A DNA stretch of 64,000 nt from positions 1 to 64,000 of the forward strand of contig NZ_NGNR01000003.1 of the NCBI RefSeq assembly GCF_002198115.1, in the 5' to 3' direction. Every line of letters begins with the position of its first letter. The stretch's first letter is position 1. Shown piece after piece: positions 1 to 8,976 of this stretch. Position numbers and translations under genes: made by a program. The DNA comes from Robiginitalea sediminis. Lineage in GTDB: Bacteria > Bacteroidota > Bacteroidia > Flavobacteriales > Flavobacteriaceae. The notes beneath the pieces are model-generated. The model saw only the letters and a program-made list of their open reading frames with translations. It did no database searches and was not told the origin of the DNA.

Positions 1-37
1 CCCCGAAGTGAGCTTCGCTCTACTTCGGGGTTTTTTA
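1..37 (+). terminator. Rho-independent terminator of a gene left of the window
   Basis: A long hairpin (arms starting CCCCGAAGT and ending ACTTCGGGG, with inner GAGC/GCTC pairing around a TTC loop) is followed directly by six T on the + strand. It most likely ends a + strand gene that lies outside the window. Confidence 0.75.
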
Positions 38-218
38 TTGGATACAGGTAGCCCTTCACAGCCAGGTGGGGGGCTTTTGTTTTGGTAGAAACCCAAGGCA
101 GATGGGGCACACCCCCGCCCCCGAAACCAAACTACCCGGAGGCACTGCAAAAGGCAAACACCACGCCCCGCCCCCGGGGGGAAGATACCCCCTCCCGTTG
201 CAAAGGGGGTTCAGGCCC

Positions 219-1175
219 TCAATCTACAATAAAGGTCTTTAGCATCCCTTTTTTCCGGCTTTCGGGCACTTCTGCAATCAGTGCATACGTGCCGGGTTTC
301 AGCTCTGCCTCGAAATACAGGATGCTACCCATGGGGGCATCGTTCGTCCCGCCCAGGAAGGTAAATCCATCAGGGAGGGTAGAGCTCATCAGCCCTTCCG
401 GCGTAGCCCAGTTCATCCAGGCTTCCAGGGCATCCAGGTCTGCTCCCGGTGCTACGGCAACCAGGTTCACGTCGTGCCCTACAAAGTGTTCATGTACCGT
501 CTGGTCTACATATTCCACCCGGAATACGGTTTTCCCGGCCCTTGGCTTCCCGTTCCAGCTTATCCCGCTCTGCCTGCTTATATCGATCATAATATCGTAC
601 TCGGGTGGTTCCAGGCCGCTGTCTTCTTCAGTCACGATAAATTCCTTGGCCATACCCATAGAGGTATGGAACCGCCCGTCCGGCATCCGGACATAGCACT
701 CCATAATGTAATAGCCCGGGAGTAGTTTTACCGTAGTAATGGCTGTTTGCTTAGGCGAAATCAATCCGGTCCCCCCGGAAAATACCACCTGGGAGAACCA
801 CTCGGGCAAGGTGCCAAAAGCTTCCATGGCAGCGTCCATGTTGCCTTCCATGATCTGGGCCATTCCGGCTTCAAAAGCCGGGGCTACTTCGCGTATCGTA
901 TTGTCGATAGTAACCCCTTCGGGGTATTTGTCCAACAGGATAAAGTGCGGTTCGGTAGACAGGTTTTCATATACGAAAGTATTCCACCCGGAAGTGATGG
1001 TGTCTGCTCCTATGAATTCCATGGAGCGTGTAGTAACCGAAACGATTTTGGGTTCGGGAAGGGGCTCCGCAGTGTTATTTGATTCGGGCTTGGGATCGTT
1101 TTTGCAGCTGATTAGTACGGGAACCAGCAGCCAGGCCAAGGCATACCTTGAGATGGGATGGTTGGTTGTTTTCAT
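219..1175 (-). CDS. Lipoprotein with two cupredoxin-like repeats
   Basis: 318 aa. The N-terminus has a lipoprotein signal (hydrophobic stretch then LISCKND, Cys about residue 24), so it is probably anchored in an envelope membrane. The rest looks like two tandem beta-sandwich repeats, about residues 45-185 and 190-318, each ending in a GYY/GTY...G-M...FIV strand pattern. The first repeat keeps a Cys, His and Met in the order seen in secreted cupredoxin-like proteins (ECYVRMPDGRFHTSMGM). The second has lost the Cys. A copper or redox role is therefore possible but unproven. It stands alone downstream of the gltBD terminator. The product family is not firmly recognised; the fold assignment is an inference. 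Confidence 0.7.
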   Translation of the reverse strand: MKTTNHPISRYALAWLLVPVLISCKNDPKPESNNTAEPLPEPKIVSVTTRSMEFIGADTITSGWNTFVYENLSTEPHFILLDKYPEGVTIDNTIREVAPAFEAGMAQIMEGNMDAAMEAFGTLPEWFSQVVFSGGTGLISPKQTAITTVKLLPGYYIMECYVRMPDGRFHTSMGMAKEFIVTEEDSGLEPPEYDIMIDISRQSGISWNGKPRAGKTVFRVEYVDQTVHEHFVGHDVNLVAVAPGADLDALEAWMNWATPEGLMSSTLPDGFTFLGGTNDAPMGSILYFEAELKPGTYALIAEVPESRKKGMLKTFIVD

Positions 1176-1210
1176 TGTGAAGGGTTTAGGTTGTGCCCTT
1201 AGAAGGTACT

Positions 1211-1235
1211 AAAAAAAGCCACGCTTTCGCGTGGC
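1211..1235 (-). terminator. Terminator of gltBD
   Basis: The hairpin GCCACGC/GCGTGGC (1218-1224 and 1229-1235) has a four-base loop and is followed on the minus strand by seven T (A-run 1211-1217). It lies just after the gltD stop codon. Confidence 0.85.
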
Positions 1236-1262
1236 CTTTCTTTAGAAACCTATAGCTAATCC

Positions 1263-2729
1263 TCAGATCCTCGGAAGGTCTCCCTCCCCCTTCAGCGGCA
1301 GCTGCGAACTGCCCGTCAAATAGGTATCTATATGGTGTGCGGCCTGCCTGCCCTCGGATATGGCCCAGACGATCAGGGATTGACCGCGGCGCTGGTCCCC
1401 GGCAACAAACACCCCCTGGACATTCGTCTGATAATCCGTTGCTGGAGCTTTGATGTTGGTCCTGGGGTCCAGGTCAAGACCTAATTCATCGGCAATGGTT
1501 GTTTCAGAGCCTGTAAAACCAAGGGCCAGAAGGGCCAGGTCGCAGGGCCATTCCTTTTCCGTGCCTTCCAGCTCTACCAGTGAAGGCCTGCCTCCGGGTT
1601 TTTGCTTCCATTCCACCTCCACGGTTACCAGGCTTTTCAGGTTTCCATCGGCATCGCCCTTAAAAGCTTTGGTGGAAATGCTAAAGAAGCGCTCGGCCCC
1701 CTCCTTATGGGAGGAACTGGTGCGCAGCCGCATGGGCCAGAAAGGCCAGGGTTGGTTCTCCGGACGCCCCACCGGTGGTTTTCCCATAATTTCAAAATTA
1801 GACACGGAACGTGCCCCTTGCCGCAGAGAAGTCCCGATGCAATCCGAACCGGTATCCCCGCCACCAATGACAATCACATCCTTGCCGCCTGCATCCAGGG
1901 AGGCCCCTTTGTACGGGCTATCGGCCACCTTGCGGTTGTTTTGGGAGAGGAAATCCATGGCTTGTACCACCCCTTTCAGATCCGCTCCCGGGATGGGAAG
2001 TGTCCGGCGGACTGTGGCCCCGCCGCACAGCAGGAGGGCGTCAAATTCCTCCCGTAGCTGGGCTGCACTCACGTCTTTCCCTACTTCAACCCCGCATTTA
2101 AATTCGATACCTTCCTCCATTAGGATGTCCAACCTGCGGTCTATTACCTGCTTTTCCATCTTGAAATCCGGGATACCAAAACGCAGTAGGCCCCCGGGTT
2201 TTTCATCCCGTTCGAAAACGGTAACCTGGTGACCGGCGCGGTTCAGTTGCTGGGCTGCGGCCAGTCCGGAAGGGCCGGAACCAATAACGGCTACTTTCAT
2301 GCCGCTCCGCTGGGCCGGGGGTTCGGCCTTGACCCACCCCTTGGCAAAAGCGGTTTCCACAATCTGTTTTTCGATATTCTCTATACTCACCGGATCCTCG
2401 TTAATGCCCAGGACGCAGGCCTCCTCACACGGGGCGGGGCACAGCCTGCCCGTAAATTCGGGAAAGTTGTTGGTGGAATGCAGGATTTTAGCAGCCTGCT
2501 CCCATTTGCCCTTATACACCGCGTCGTTGAAGTCCGGGATAAGGTTGCCCAGGGGGCAACCGCTGTGGCAGAAGGGGATTCCGCAATCCATACAGCGTGC
2601 GCCCTGGTCCCGCATCTCCTTTTCCCGGAGGGGTTTGGTGAATTCGCGGTAATGCTTCAGGCGGTCCTCCACCGGCGCATAGGCTTCCACCTTGCGCTCG
2701 TATTCCATAAATCCGGTAATCTTGCCCAT
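1263..2729 (-). CDS. gltD: Glutamate synthase (NADPH) small subunit
   Basis: 488 aa, usual length for the family. It transfers electrons from NADPH to the large subunit for glutamate formation from 2-oxoglutarate and glutamine. The N-terminal Fe-S domain shows CMDCGIPFCHSGCPLGN (about residues 45-62) and a second Cys group CPAPCEEAC (about 97-105). An FAD-binding Rossmann motif GSGPSGLAAAQ follows near residue 150 and an NADPH-binding motif GGGDTGSDC near residue 290. It starts one base after the gltB stop codon, so the two subunits are cotranscribed and probably translated in a coupled way. Identification is certain at family level. Confidence 0.97.
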   Translation of the reverse strand: MGKITGFMEYERKVEAYAPVEDRLKHYREFTKPLREKEMRDQGARCMDCGIPFCHSGCPLGNLIPDFNDAVYKGKWEQAAKILHSTNNFPEFTGRLCPAPCEEACVLGINEDPVSIENIEKQIVETAFAKGWVKAEPPAQRSGMKVAVIGSGPSGLAAAQQLNRAGHQVTVFERDEKPGGLLRFGIPDFKMEKQVIDRRLDILMEEGIEFKCGVEVGKDVSAAQLREEFDALLLCGGATVRRTLPIPGADLKGVVQAMDFLSQNNRKVADSPYKGASLDAGGKDVIVIGGGDTGSDCIGTSLRQGARSVSNFEIMGKPPVGRPENQPWPFWPMRLRTSSSHKEGAERFFSISTKAFKGDADGNLKSLVTVEVEWKQKPGGRPSLVELEGTEKEWPCDLALLALGFTGSETTIADELGLDLDPRTNIKAPATDYQTNVQGVFVAGDQRRGQSLIVWAISEGRQAAHHIDTYLTGSSQLPLKGEGDLPRI

Positions 2730-2730
2730 C

Positions 2731-5700
2731 TTAAATCGTTTCTATCTGTTCGTTTTCCAATCGTATGAGTGCCTGTCGGTATTCTTCCGGGAATACCTTT
2801 ACGAATTTCGGCAGGTAACTTTCCCATTTTTCCAGGATTTCCTGGGCCAGTGGGCTGAAGGTGGCATTGTAGTGGTTCTCTACCAGCCCCCTGAGCTCGG
2901 CTACATCGGCGTCCTCTTCCACCGGGAGCAGGTTAAGGGTCTCCAGGTTGCATTTTTTCCTGAAACTTCCATCTTGGTCCAGTACATAGGCAATCCCGCC
3001 GCTCATCCCGGCCCCGAAGTTCCGCCCTACCTTGCCGAGGATCACGGCAATACCCCCGGTCATGTATTCACAGCCATGGTCTCCGATCCCCTCTACTACG
3101 GCCCTGGCTCCGGAATTGCGTACACAAAAGCGTTCGCCGGCCTTGCCGTTGATGTAGGCTTCCCCTGAGGTTGCCCCATAGAGGCATACATTCCCCGTAA
3201 TGATATTCTCTTCCGGCTTCAGGGTAGACCCGCCGGGTACCTTGATCACCAGGCGCGCTCCGGAGAGCCCTTTCCCGAGGTAGTCATTGGTATTCCCGTT
3301 TACGACCATCGTAAGGCCGCGCGTGGCGAAAGCCCCGAAACTCTGTCCCGCCGAACCGGTGAAATTCAGCCTGAGGGTGTTATCGGGCAGGCCTTCCGCC
3401 CCGTAGATCTTCGAGATTTCATTACTGATAATGGCTCCCACCGCCCTATCGGTATTGTGGATGGGGAAATCCAGGCTGGTTTTTTCCTTCCGGAACAGGG
3501 CCGGGTGCGCCTTTTCGATAATATCGAATTCTATGGAGGCTTCTATGTTGTGCTTCTGTGAAGTGGTATTGTAGAATTTGGTGCCCTTGGGTACCGCTAC
3601 CTGGTGGAGGATGGGACTCAGGTCCAGGCCCCGTGCCTTGTAGTGCTCAATGGCTTTGCGCCGGTCCAGTTTCTGCACCTGCCCCACCATTTCATTAACG
3701 GTCCTGAAGCCGAGTTTGGCCATGATCTGCCGCAGCTCCTCGGCCACGAAATACATATAATTGACCACATGCTCGGGTTTGCCCTTGAACTTTTTGCGGA
3801 GTTCCGGGTTCTGCGTGGCAATCCCCACCGGGCAGGTATTCAGATGGCACACGCGCATCATGATACACCCGGAGGCCACCAGGGGTGCGGTGGCAAAGCC
3901 AAATTCCTCGGCGCCCAGCAGGCAGGCAATGGCCACGTCCCGGCCGGTTTTGAGCTGGCCGTCGCATTCCAGGACTACCCGGTTGCGCAGGTCGTTCATC
4001 ACCAGGGTTTGCTGTGCCTCGGAAATCCCGAGTTCCCAGGGAAGACCGGCGTGTTTCAGGGAGGTCAGGGGCGAGGCCCCGGTACCTCCGTCGTGGCCCG
4101 ATATAAGGATCACATCGGCCTTGGCCTTGGAAACCCCTGCCGCAACGGTGCCCACCCCAACTTCGGAAACGAGCTTCACATTGATCCGGGCCTCCCGGTT
4201 GGCCGATTTCAGGTCGTAAATCAGTTGAGAGAGGTCCTCTATAGAGTAAATATCGTGGTGTGGGGGAGGGGAAATCAGACCCACATAGGGCGTTGAATTC
4301 CGTGTTTTGGCGATGGAGGGGTTTACTTTCGGCCCCGGGAGTTGCCCCCCTTCGCCCGGTTTGGCGCCCTGGGCCATTTTTATCTGGATTTCCTGGGCGT
4401 TGGAGAGGTAGTTGGAGGTCACGCCAAAGCGCCCGGAGGCCACCTGCTTGATGGCGCTGTTCTTCCAGTCGCCGGTCTGGCTGCGGTAGAACCGCTCGGC
4501 GTCTTCGCCCCCTTCCCCGGAGTTGCTCTTGCCTCCGATACGGTTCATGGCTATGGCCAGGTTTTCGTGGGCTTCCTTGCTGATGGACCCGTAGGACATG
4601 GCTCCGGTCTTGAAGCGTTTTACGATCTCGGTCCAGGGCTCCACTTCTTCCAGCGGGATGGGGTCGTAGTTCGAGAATTCAAACAGCCCGCGGATCGTCA
4701 TCAGGTGGCGGGACTGCTCGTTTACCAGCTCGGCGTATTCCTTGTAGGTGCTAGGTTCATTCTGGCGGACTGCCTTCTGGAGTTTGGCAATAGTAAGGGG
4801 GTTGAACATGTGTTTTTCCCCGTCCCGGCGCCAGCGGTATTCCCCGCCTATCTCCAGGTCGAGTTTGGCCGCCAGGTCTTTGCGGTCGAATGCGTTGTGG
4901 TGGCGCAGGGCCACTTCCTTTTCCAGTTCGTAAAGCCCGATTCCCTGGATACGGGTCGGGGTGGTGGGGAAGTATTTTTCCACCAAGGCCTTGTTCAGGC
5001 CGATGCACTCAAAGAGCTGCGACCCCCGGTAGGAGTTCAGGGTGGAAATCCCGATTTTGTTCATAACCTTCAGGATACCCTTGCCAATGGCCTTGTTGTA
5101 ATGGGCAATGGCCTCCTCAAAGTTGATGTCAGTCAGGTTCTGCTCCTCGATCTGCTCCGCGATGATCTCATTGACCAGGTAGGGGTTGATGGCGCTGGCC
5201 CCGAATCCGAACAACAGGGCAAAATGGTGCACTTCCCTCGGTTCTGCAGACTCCACGATAATACTGAGTTTGGAGCGTTTGCCCATTTTCCGAAGGCCGC
5301 TGTTTACAAAGGAGGTCGCCAGCAGGGCCGGGATGGGCGCCATGGTGGGGCTCACGCTGCGGTCCGAGAGGATGATGATATTGGCCTCCTGGTCGATGGC
5401 GTCGCAGGCCTGGGCCAGGATGTCTTCCAGGGCGTCTTCCAAACCGTTGTGCCCCCGGTTCACCTCGTAGAGCATGGGGATGGACACTACCTTGTAATCC
5501 GGGCTGCTGTCGTAGTTCTTGATTTTGTCCAGGTCCTCCTTGGAAATAACCGGGTTCTGGATCTTGAGTTTGCGGCAGTGCAGGGGGTTGATTTCAAAAA
5601 GATTCTGGTCGCTTCCCAGTGTAAGGCTGATGTCGCAGATCAGCTCTTCGCGAATCCCGTCCAGGGGTGGGTTGGTCACCTGGGCGAAGAGTTGCTTGAA

Positions 5701-7230
5701 GTAATTGTAGATCAGCTGAGGGCGTTCCGAGAGCACGGCAATGGGGGTATCCGAGCCCATAGACCCGATGGGCTCCTTCCCGGCCTTGCTCATGGGCAGG
5801 ATAATGGTATTGATGTCCTCCTGGGTATAGCCGAAGGCGGCTTTGCGTTTTTCCAGGGAGACCTCTCCCAGAAAGAGCGGGCAATCCCGGTAGGGAATAT
5901 CCCTGAGGTGGACCAGGTTCTTGTTGAGCCATTCCCGGTACGGGTACCTTCCGGCAATTTCTTCTTTGATTTCCTCGTCGTTTACGATTCGCCCCTCTTC
6001 CATATTGACCAGGAACATCCGACCCGGCTCCAGTCTGCCGTGGAATTCTATATTCTCGGGCTCCAAATCCAGGACCCCGGTTTCCGAGGACATGACCACG
6101 TAGCCGTCCTTGGTTACCGAGTACCGGGAGGGCCTCAGGCCGTTTCGGTCCAGGACAGCCCCTATGTAGTTGCCGTCTGTAAAGGGGATGGAGGCCGGTC
6201 CGTCCCAGGGTTCCATCAGGCAGGAATTGAATTCGTAAAAGGCTTTTTTGGAATCGGACATGTCCGGGTTTTTCTCCCAGGCTTCCGGCACCAGCATCAT
6301 CATGACTTCCGGCAGGGAACGGCCGGTCATCAGCAGCAGCTCCACCACCATATCCATGGTAGCCGAGTCCGATTTCCCGGGCAGGATTACCGGGAGGATG
6401 GCTTTAATGTCGTCCCCGAACCAATCGCTTTCCATAAGCTCCTCCCGGGAGCGCATGCGGGAGACATTTCCCCTGAGGGTGTTGATTTCCCCGTTGTGGC
6501 ACATGTAGCGGAAGGGCTGGGCCAAATCCCAGGTGGGAAAGGTGTTGGTCGAGAACCGCTGGTGTACCAGGGCCAGACGGGTAACCACCCTGGGGTCCAT
6601 CAGGTCCTTATAGTACAGTTTAATATCCATGGGCATCAAAAGCCCCTTAAAGATGATGATCCGCGTGGAGAGGCTGGGAACATAAAAATATCCCCGCTCG
6701 GATAGCTTGGAGTCGATAACCGCATGCTCGGTAACCTTGCGGGCCACAAAGAGCCTTCGGTTAAAATCGAAGTCCGATTCCGACACCCCTTTGCCTATAA
6801 AGACCTGTTTTACAAACGGCTCGGTTTCCGCCGCGATACGCCCCGGCACCCGGCGGTTGACGGGAACATCCCGCCACCCCAGCAGTTCGAGGCCCTGGGC
6901 GCGGAACTGCTGCTCCAGCAAGTCCGTACAAAAGGCGCGCTGGTTCTCCCGCTGTGGCAGGAAAACATTGGCCACGGCATACTGCCCGGGTTCCGGGAGG
7001 TCAAACCCGCATACCTTGGTAAAGAATTCATGGGGGATATCGATCAGGATCCCTGCCCCGTCCCCCGTTTTCCCATCGGCGCTTACCGCACCGCGGTGCT
7101 CGAGTTTCTCGAGGATTTCCAGGGCTTTATGGATAATGTCATTGGACTTGCGGCCTTTCAGGCTACAGATAAATCCGGCGCCGCAATTGTCGTGCTCAAA
7201 TTCGGGGAGGTACAGGCCCTGCTCTTTCAT
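2731..7230 (-). CDS. gltB: Glutamate synthase large subunit
   Basis: 1499 aa, full length. The N-terminal class II glutaminase has its nucleophile Cys16 in DNCGAGF; the short propeptide before it would be removed. The central region and the FMN-binding synthase domain follow (KPGEGGQLPG, HDGGTGASP). The 3Fe-4S cysteines are in CIMMRVCHLNTC. The C-terminal GXGXG beta-helix is seen in the repeated G-x-x-G segments near residues 1330-1430 (GATSGEAYINGKAGERFCVRNSG). Glutamine amide nitrogen is channelled to 2-oxoglutarate. First gene of the gltBD operon; a candidate promoter with two palindromes lies upstream. Confidence 0.98.
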   Translation of the reverse strand: MKEQGLYLPEFEHDNCGAGFICSLKGRKSNDIIHKALEILEKLEHRGAVSADGKTGDGAGILIDIPHEFFTKVCGFDLPEPGQYAVANVFLPQRENQRAFCTDLLEQQFRAQGLELLGWRDVPVNRRVPGRIAAETEPFVKQVFIGKGVSESDFDFNRRLFVARKVTEHAVIDSKLSERGYFYVPSLSTRIIIFKGLLMPMDIKLYYKDLMDPRVVTRLALVHQRFSTNTFPTWDLAQPFRYMCHNGEINTLRGNVSRMRSREELMESDWFGDDIKAILPVILPGKSDSATMDMVVELLLMTGRSLPEVMMMLVPEAWEKNPDMSDSKKAFYEFNSCLMEPWDGPASIPFTDGNYIGAVLDRNGLRPSRYSVTKDGYVVMSSETGVLDLEPENIEFHGRLEPGRMFLVNMEEGRIVNDEEIKEEIAGRYPYREWLNKNLVHLRDIPYRDCPLFLGEVSLEKRKAAFGYTQEDINTIILPMSKAGKEPIGSMGSDTPIAVLSERPQLIYNYFKQLFAQVTNPPLDGIREELICDISLTLGSDQNLFEINPLHCRKLKIQNPVISKEDLDKIKNYDSSPDYKVVSIPMLYEVNRGHNGLEDALEDILAQACDAIDQEANIIILSDRSVSPTMAPIPALLATSFVNSGLRKMGKRSKLSIIVESAEPREVHHFALLFGFGASAINPYLVNEIIAEQIEEQNLTDINFEEAIAHYNKAIGKGILKVMNKIGISTLNSYRGSQLFECIGLNKALVEKYFPTTPTRIQGIGLYELEKEVALRHHNAFDRKDLAAKLDLEIGGEYRWRRDGEKHMFNPLTIAKLQKAVRQNEPSTYKEYAELVNEQSRHLMTIRGLFEFSNYDPIPLEEVEPWTEIVKRFKTGAMSYGSISKEAHENLAIAMNRIGGKSNSGEGGEDAERFYRSQTGDWKNSAIKQVASGRFGVTSNYLSNAQEIQIKMAQGAKPGEGGQLPGPKVNPSIAKTRNSTPYVGLISPPPHHDIYSIEDLSQLIYDLKSANREARINVKLVSEVGVGTVAAGVSKAKADVILISGHDGGTGASPLTSLKHAGLPWELGISEAQQTLVMNDLRNRVVLECDGQLKTGRDVAIACLLGAEEFGFATAPLVASGCIMMRVCHLNTCPVGIATQNPELRKKFKGKPEHVVNYMYFVAEELRQIMAKLGFRTVNEMVGQVQKLDRRKAIEHYKARGLDLSPILHQVAVPKGTKFYNTTSQKHNIEASIEFDIIEKAHPALFRKEKTSLDFPIHNTDRAVGAIISNEISKIYGAEGLPDNTLRLNFTGSAGQSFGAFATRGLTMVVNGNTNDYLGKGLSGARLVIKVPGGSTLKPEENIITGNVCLYGATSGEAYINGKAGERFCVRNSGARAVVEGIGDHGCEYMTGGIAVILGKVGRNFGAGMSGGIAYVLDQDGSFRKKCNLETLNLLPVEEDADVAELRGLVENHYNATFSPLAQEILEKWESYLPKFVKVFPEEYRQALIRLENEQIETI

Positions 7231-7622
7231 AGTTGCTGCTTTAAGCGTGTGCCTTCCGATCCTTAGTCAACCCCTTGTATACAAAGGGAATACACGTGAA
7301 TTCGGATTGCACGATTCGCTCAAAAATAGCATAAACGGTATCATAAATTCAAGGGAATTTGTGATATCCTGAAAAAAATTCAGCGTTTATAAAAAAACGT
7401 TCAATTATTCGGAATTTGAAAAAATGAAGCGGGGGGAATTAGCGATACCGTAACGCACAGCCTTTCCGGGTGGGATTCATGGCTCCTTAAGGGGGTGTTT
7501 TACTTCAAGGACATGAGATTAGGGTTGTAACCCCTAAAATGCAGGGGGTACTGTTTCAAAGAGAAATGCTTTTGCCGGAAATAGCAGCGAAAAAAAGGGG
7601 TGCAATAACCCGGATTCCGGAT
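7231..7622. other. AT-rich gltB upstream region (392 bp, no gene)
   Basis: No convincing ORF. It holds the gltB promoter region and several short inverted repeats: AAATTC/GAATTT (7345-7360), CTGAA/TTCAG (7369-7383) and CGTTT/AAACG around 7384-7400. The part near 7440-7622 is less structured. I see no small RNA that can be supported. Confidence 0.5.
7321..7352 (-). promoter_or_regulatory. Candidate gltBD promoter
   Basis: On the minus strand TATTTTTG (7328-7321) matches the Bacteroidota -7 box TAnnTTTG. A TTG (7352-7350) lies 21 bases upstream as a -33 element. The palindrome AAATTC-N4-GAATTT overlaps the -33 region and could be an operator. Confidence 0.45.
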
Positions 7623-8765
7623 TTAGTCGCGCAGAATGCTCCTTGAAATCACGATGCGCTGTATTTCCGAGGTGCCTTCGTAGATCTGTGTGATCTTGGC
7701 ATCCCGCATCAGGCGTTCCACATGGTACTCCTTAACGTACCCGTTGCCTCCATGGATCTGGACAGCTTCCACAGCGGTTTGCATGGCTACCTCAGAGGCA
7801 TAGAGTTTGGCCATGGCCCCGGAGAGGTCGTAATCCCCGCCCGTGTCCTTATCCATAGCGGAACGATAGACCAGCATGCGGGCGGCCTCGATCTGGGTGT
7901 GCATGTCGGCCAGTTTAAAGGCAATGGCCTGGTGGTTGGCTATTTCCGTACCGAAGGCCTTGCGCTGTTTGGAATAGGAGCGGGCCAGGTCGTAAGCCCC
8001 GGCGGCAATACCGAGGGCTTGCGCGGCAATGCCGATACGGCCTCCTGCCAGGGTCTTCATGGCGAATTTGAAGCCGAAGCCGTCTTCGCCAATCCGGTTT
8101 TCCTTGGGTACAATCACGTCGTTAAAGATCAGGGAGTGGGTGTCGCTGCCGCGAATCCCCATCTTCTGTTCCTTCGGCCCGATCTCAAACCCGGGCATGC
8201 CTTTCTCCACAATAAGGGCGTTGATGCCCTTGTGGCCTTTTTCCGGATAGGTCTGGGCAATAACCAGGTACACATCGGCGCTGGAGCCATTGGTAATCCA
8301 GTTTTTGGTGCCGTTCAGTACATAGTGGTCCCCTTTATCCAGGGCCGTGGTTTTCTGGGAGGTGGCATCACTTCCGGCTTCCGGCTCGGAAAGGCAGAAG
8401 GCCCCGATGATCTCCCCAGTGGCCAGGCGTGTGAGGTACTTGGCTTTTTGCTCCTCATTCCCATAGGTCTCCAGGCCCCAGCATACCAGGGAATTGTTGA
8501 CCGATACCACAACGGAGGCCGAGGCGTCTACCTTGGAGAGTTCCTCCATAACCAGGACGTAGGAAAGGGTATCCAGGCCGCTGCCGCCGTATTGCGGGTC
8601 CACCATCATCCCCATAAAGCCCAATTCGCCCATTTTGCGAACAGCCTCTGCAGGGAATTCCTGTTTCTCGTCCCGTTCGATGACTCCCGGAAGGAGCTCG
8701 GTTTGTGCAAAATCGCGGGCAGCCTGCTGCACCATGCGTTGTTCTTCGGTCAGGGTGAAGTTCAT
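7623..8765 (-). CDS. Acyl-CoA dehydrogenase
   Basis: 380 aa from the ATG at 8765, which gives MNFTLTEEQRM, the usual start of this family; an in-frame extension upstream has no family similarity and crosses the promoter. It oxidises an acyl-CoA to the enoyl-CoA with FAD, passing electrons to ETF. Visible motifs are FCLSEPEAGSDA and the FAD-binding WITNGS segment in the middle domain, RKAFGTEIANHQAIAFKLADM, and the catalytic-loop Glu in IYEGTSEIQR close to the C-terminus. The substrate length cannot be told from the sequence. A neighbouring amino-acid dehydrogenase on the other strand makes branched-chain acyl-CoAs a possibility only. Confidence 0.94.
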   Translation of the reverse strand: MNFTLTEEQRMVQQAARDFAQTELLPGVIERDEKQEFPAEAVRKMGELGFMGMMVDPQYGGSGLDTLSYVLVMEELSKVDASASVVVSVNNSLVCWGLETYGNEEQKAKYLTRLATGEIIGAFCLSEPEAGSDATSQKTTALDKGDHYVLNGTKNWITNGSSADVYLVIAQTYPEKGHKGINALIVEKGMPGFEIGPKEQKMGIRGSDTHSLIFNDVIVPKENRIGEDGFGFKFAMKTLAGGRIGIAAQALGIAAGAYDLARSYSKQRKAFGTEIANHQAIAFKLADMHTQIEAARMLVYRSAMDKDTGGDYDLSGAMAKLYASEVAMQTAVEAVQIHGGNGYVKEYHVERLMRDAKITQIYEGTSEIQRIVISRSILRD

Positions 8766-8796
8766 AGGGTATTGTGATTCTGTCAATGAAGTACTG

Positions 8797-8827
8797 CAAA
8801 GATAGCACCTGCTTACAAGAAATTCAA
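8797..8827 (-). promoter_or_regulatory. Promoter of the acyl-CoA dehydrogenase gene
   Basis: On the minus strand TATCTTTG (8804-8797) matches TAnnTTTG, with TTG (8827-8825) 20 bases upstream. It lies 31 bases before the chosen start codon, which supports that start. Confidence 0.65.
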
Positions 8828-8924
8828 TAAAACCGAGGGTGTATTGCGAATATTTAAAGGGGCATTCGCACCCATTTCCAGCCCCCTCCCCTGAGAATTT
8901 TGGGTTCAGGGTTGGTGTAATTCC

Positions 8925-8932
8925 TATATTTG
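8925..8932 (+). promoter_or_regulatory. -7 box of the Glu/Leu-type dehydrogenase gene
   Basis: TATATTTG fits TAnnTTTG and lies about 45 bases before the start codon at 8977. The nearest TTG upstream (8900-8902) is 22 bases away, slightly long for this promoter class. Confidence 0.5.
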
Positions 8933-8976
8933 TTTCCGGCCTGTCCCGAACCGGGCCCACCGAAAAACCATCGGAT

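Noticed and set aside
4342-6705. A 787-residue frame on the + strand inside gltB
   Set aside because: It is the antisense of a complete, well-conserved gltB gene and is open only because of high GC content.
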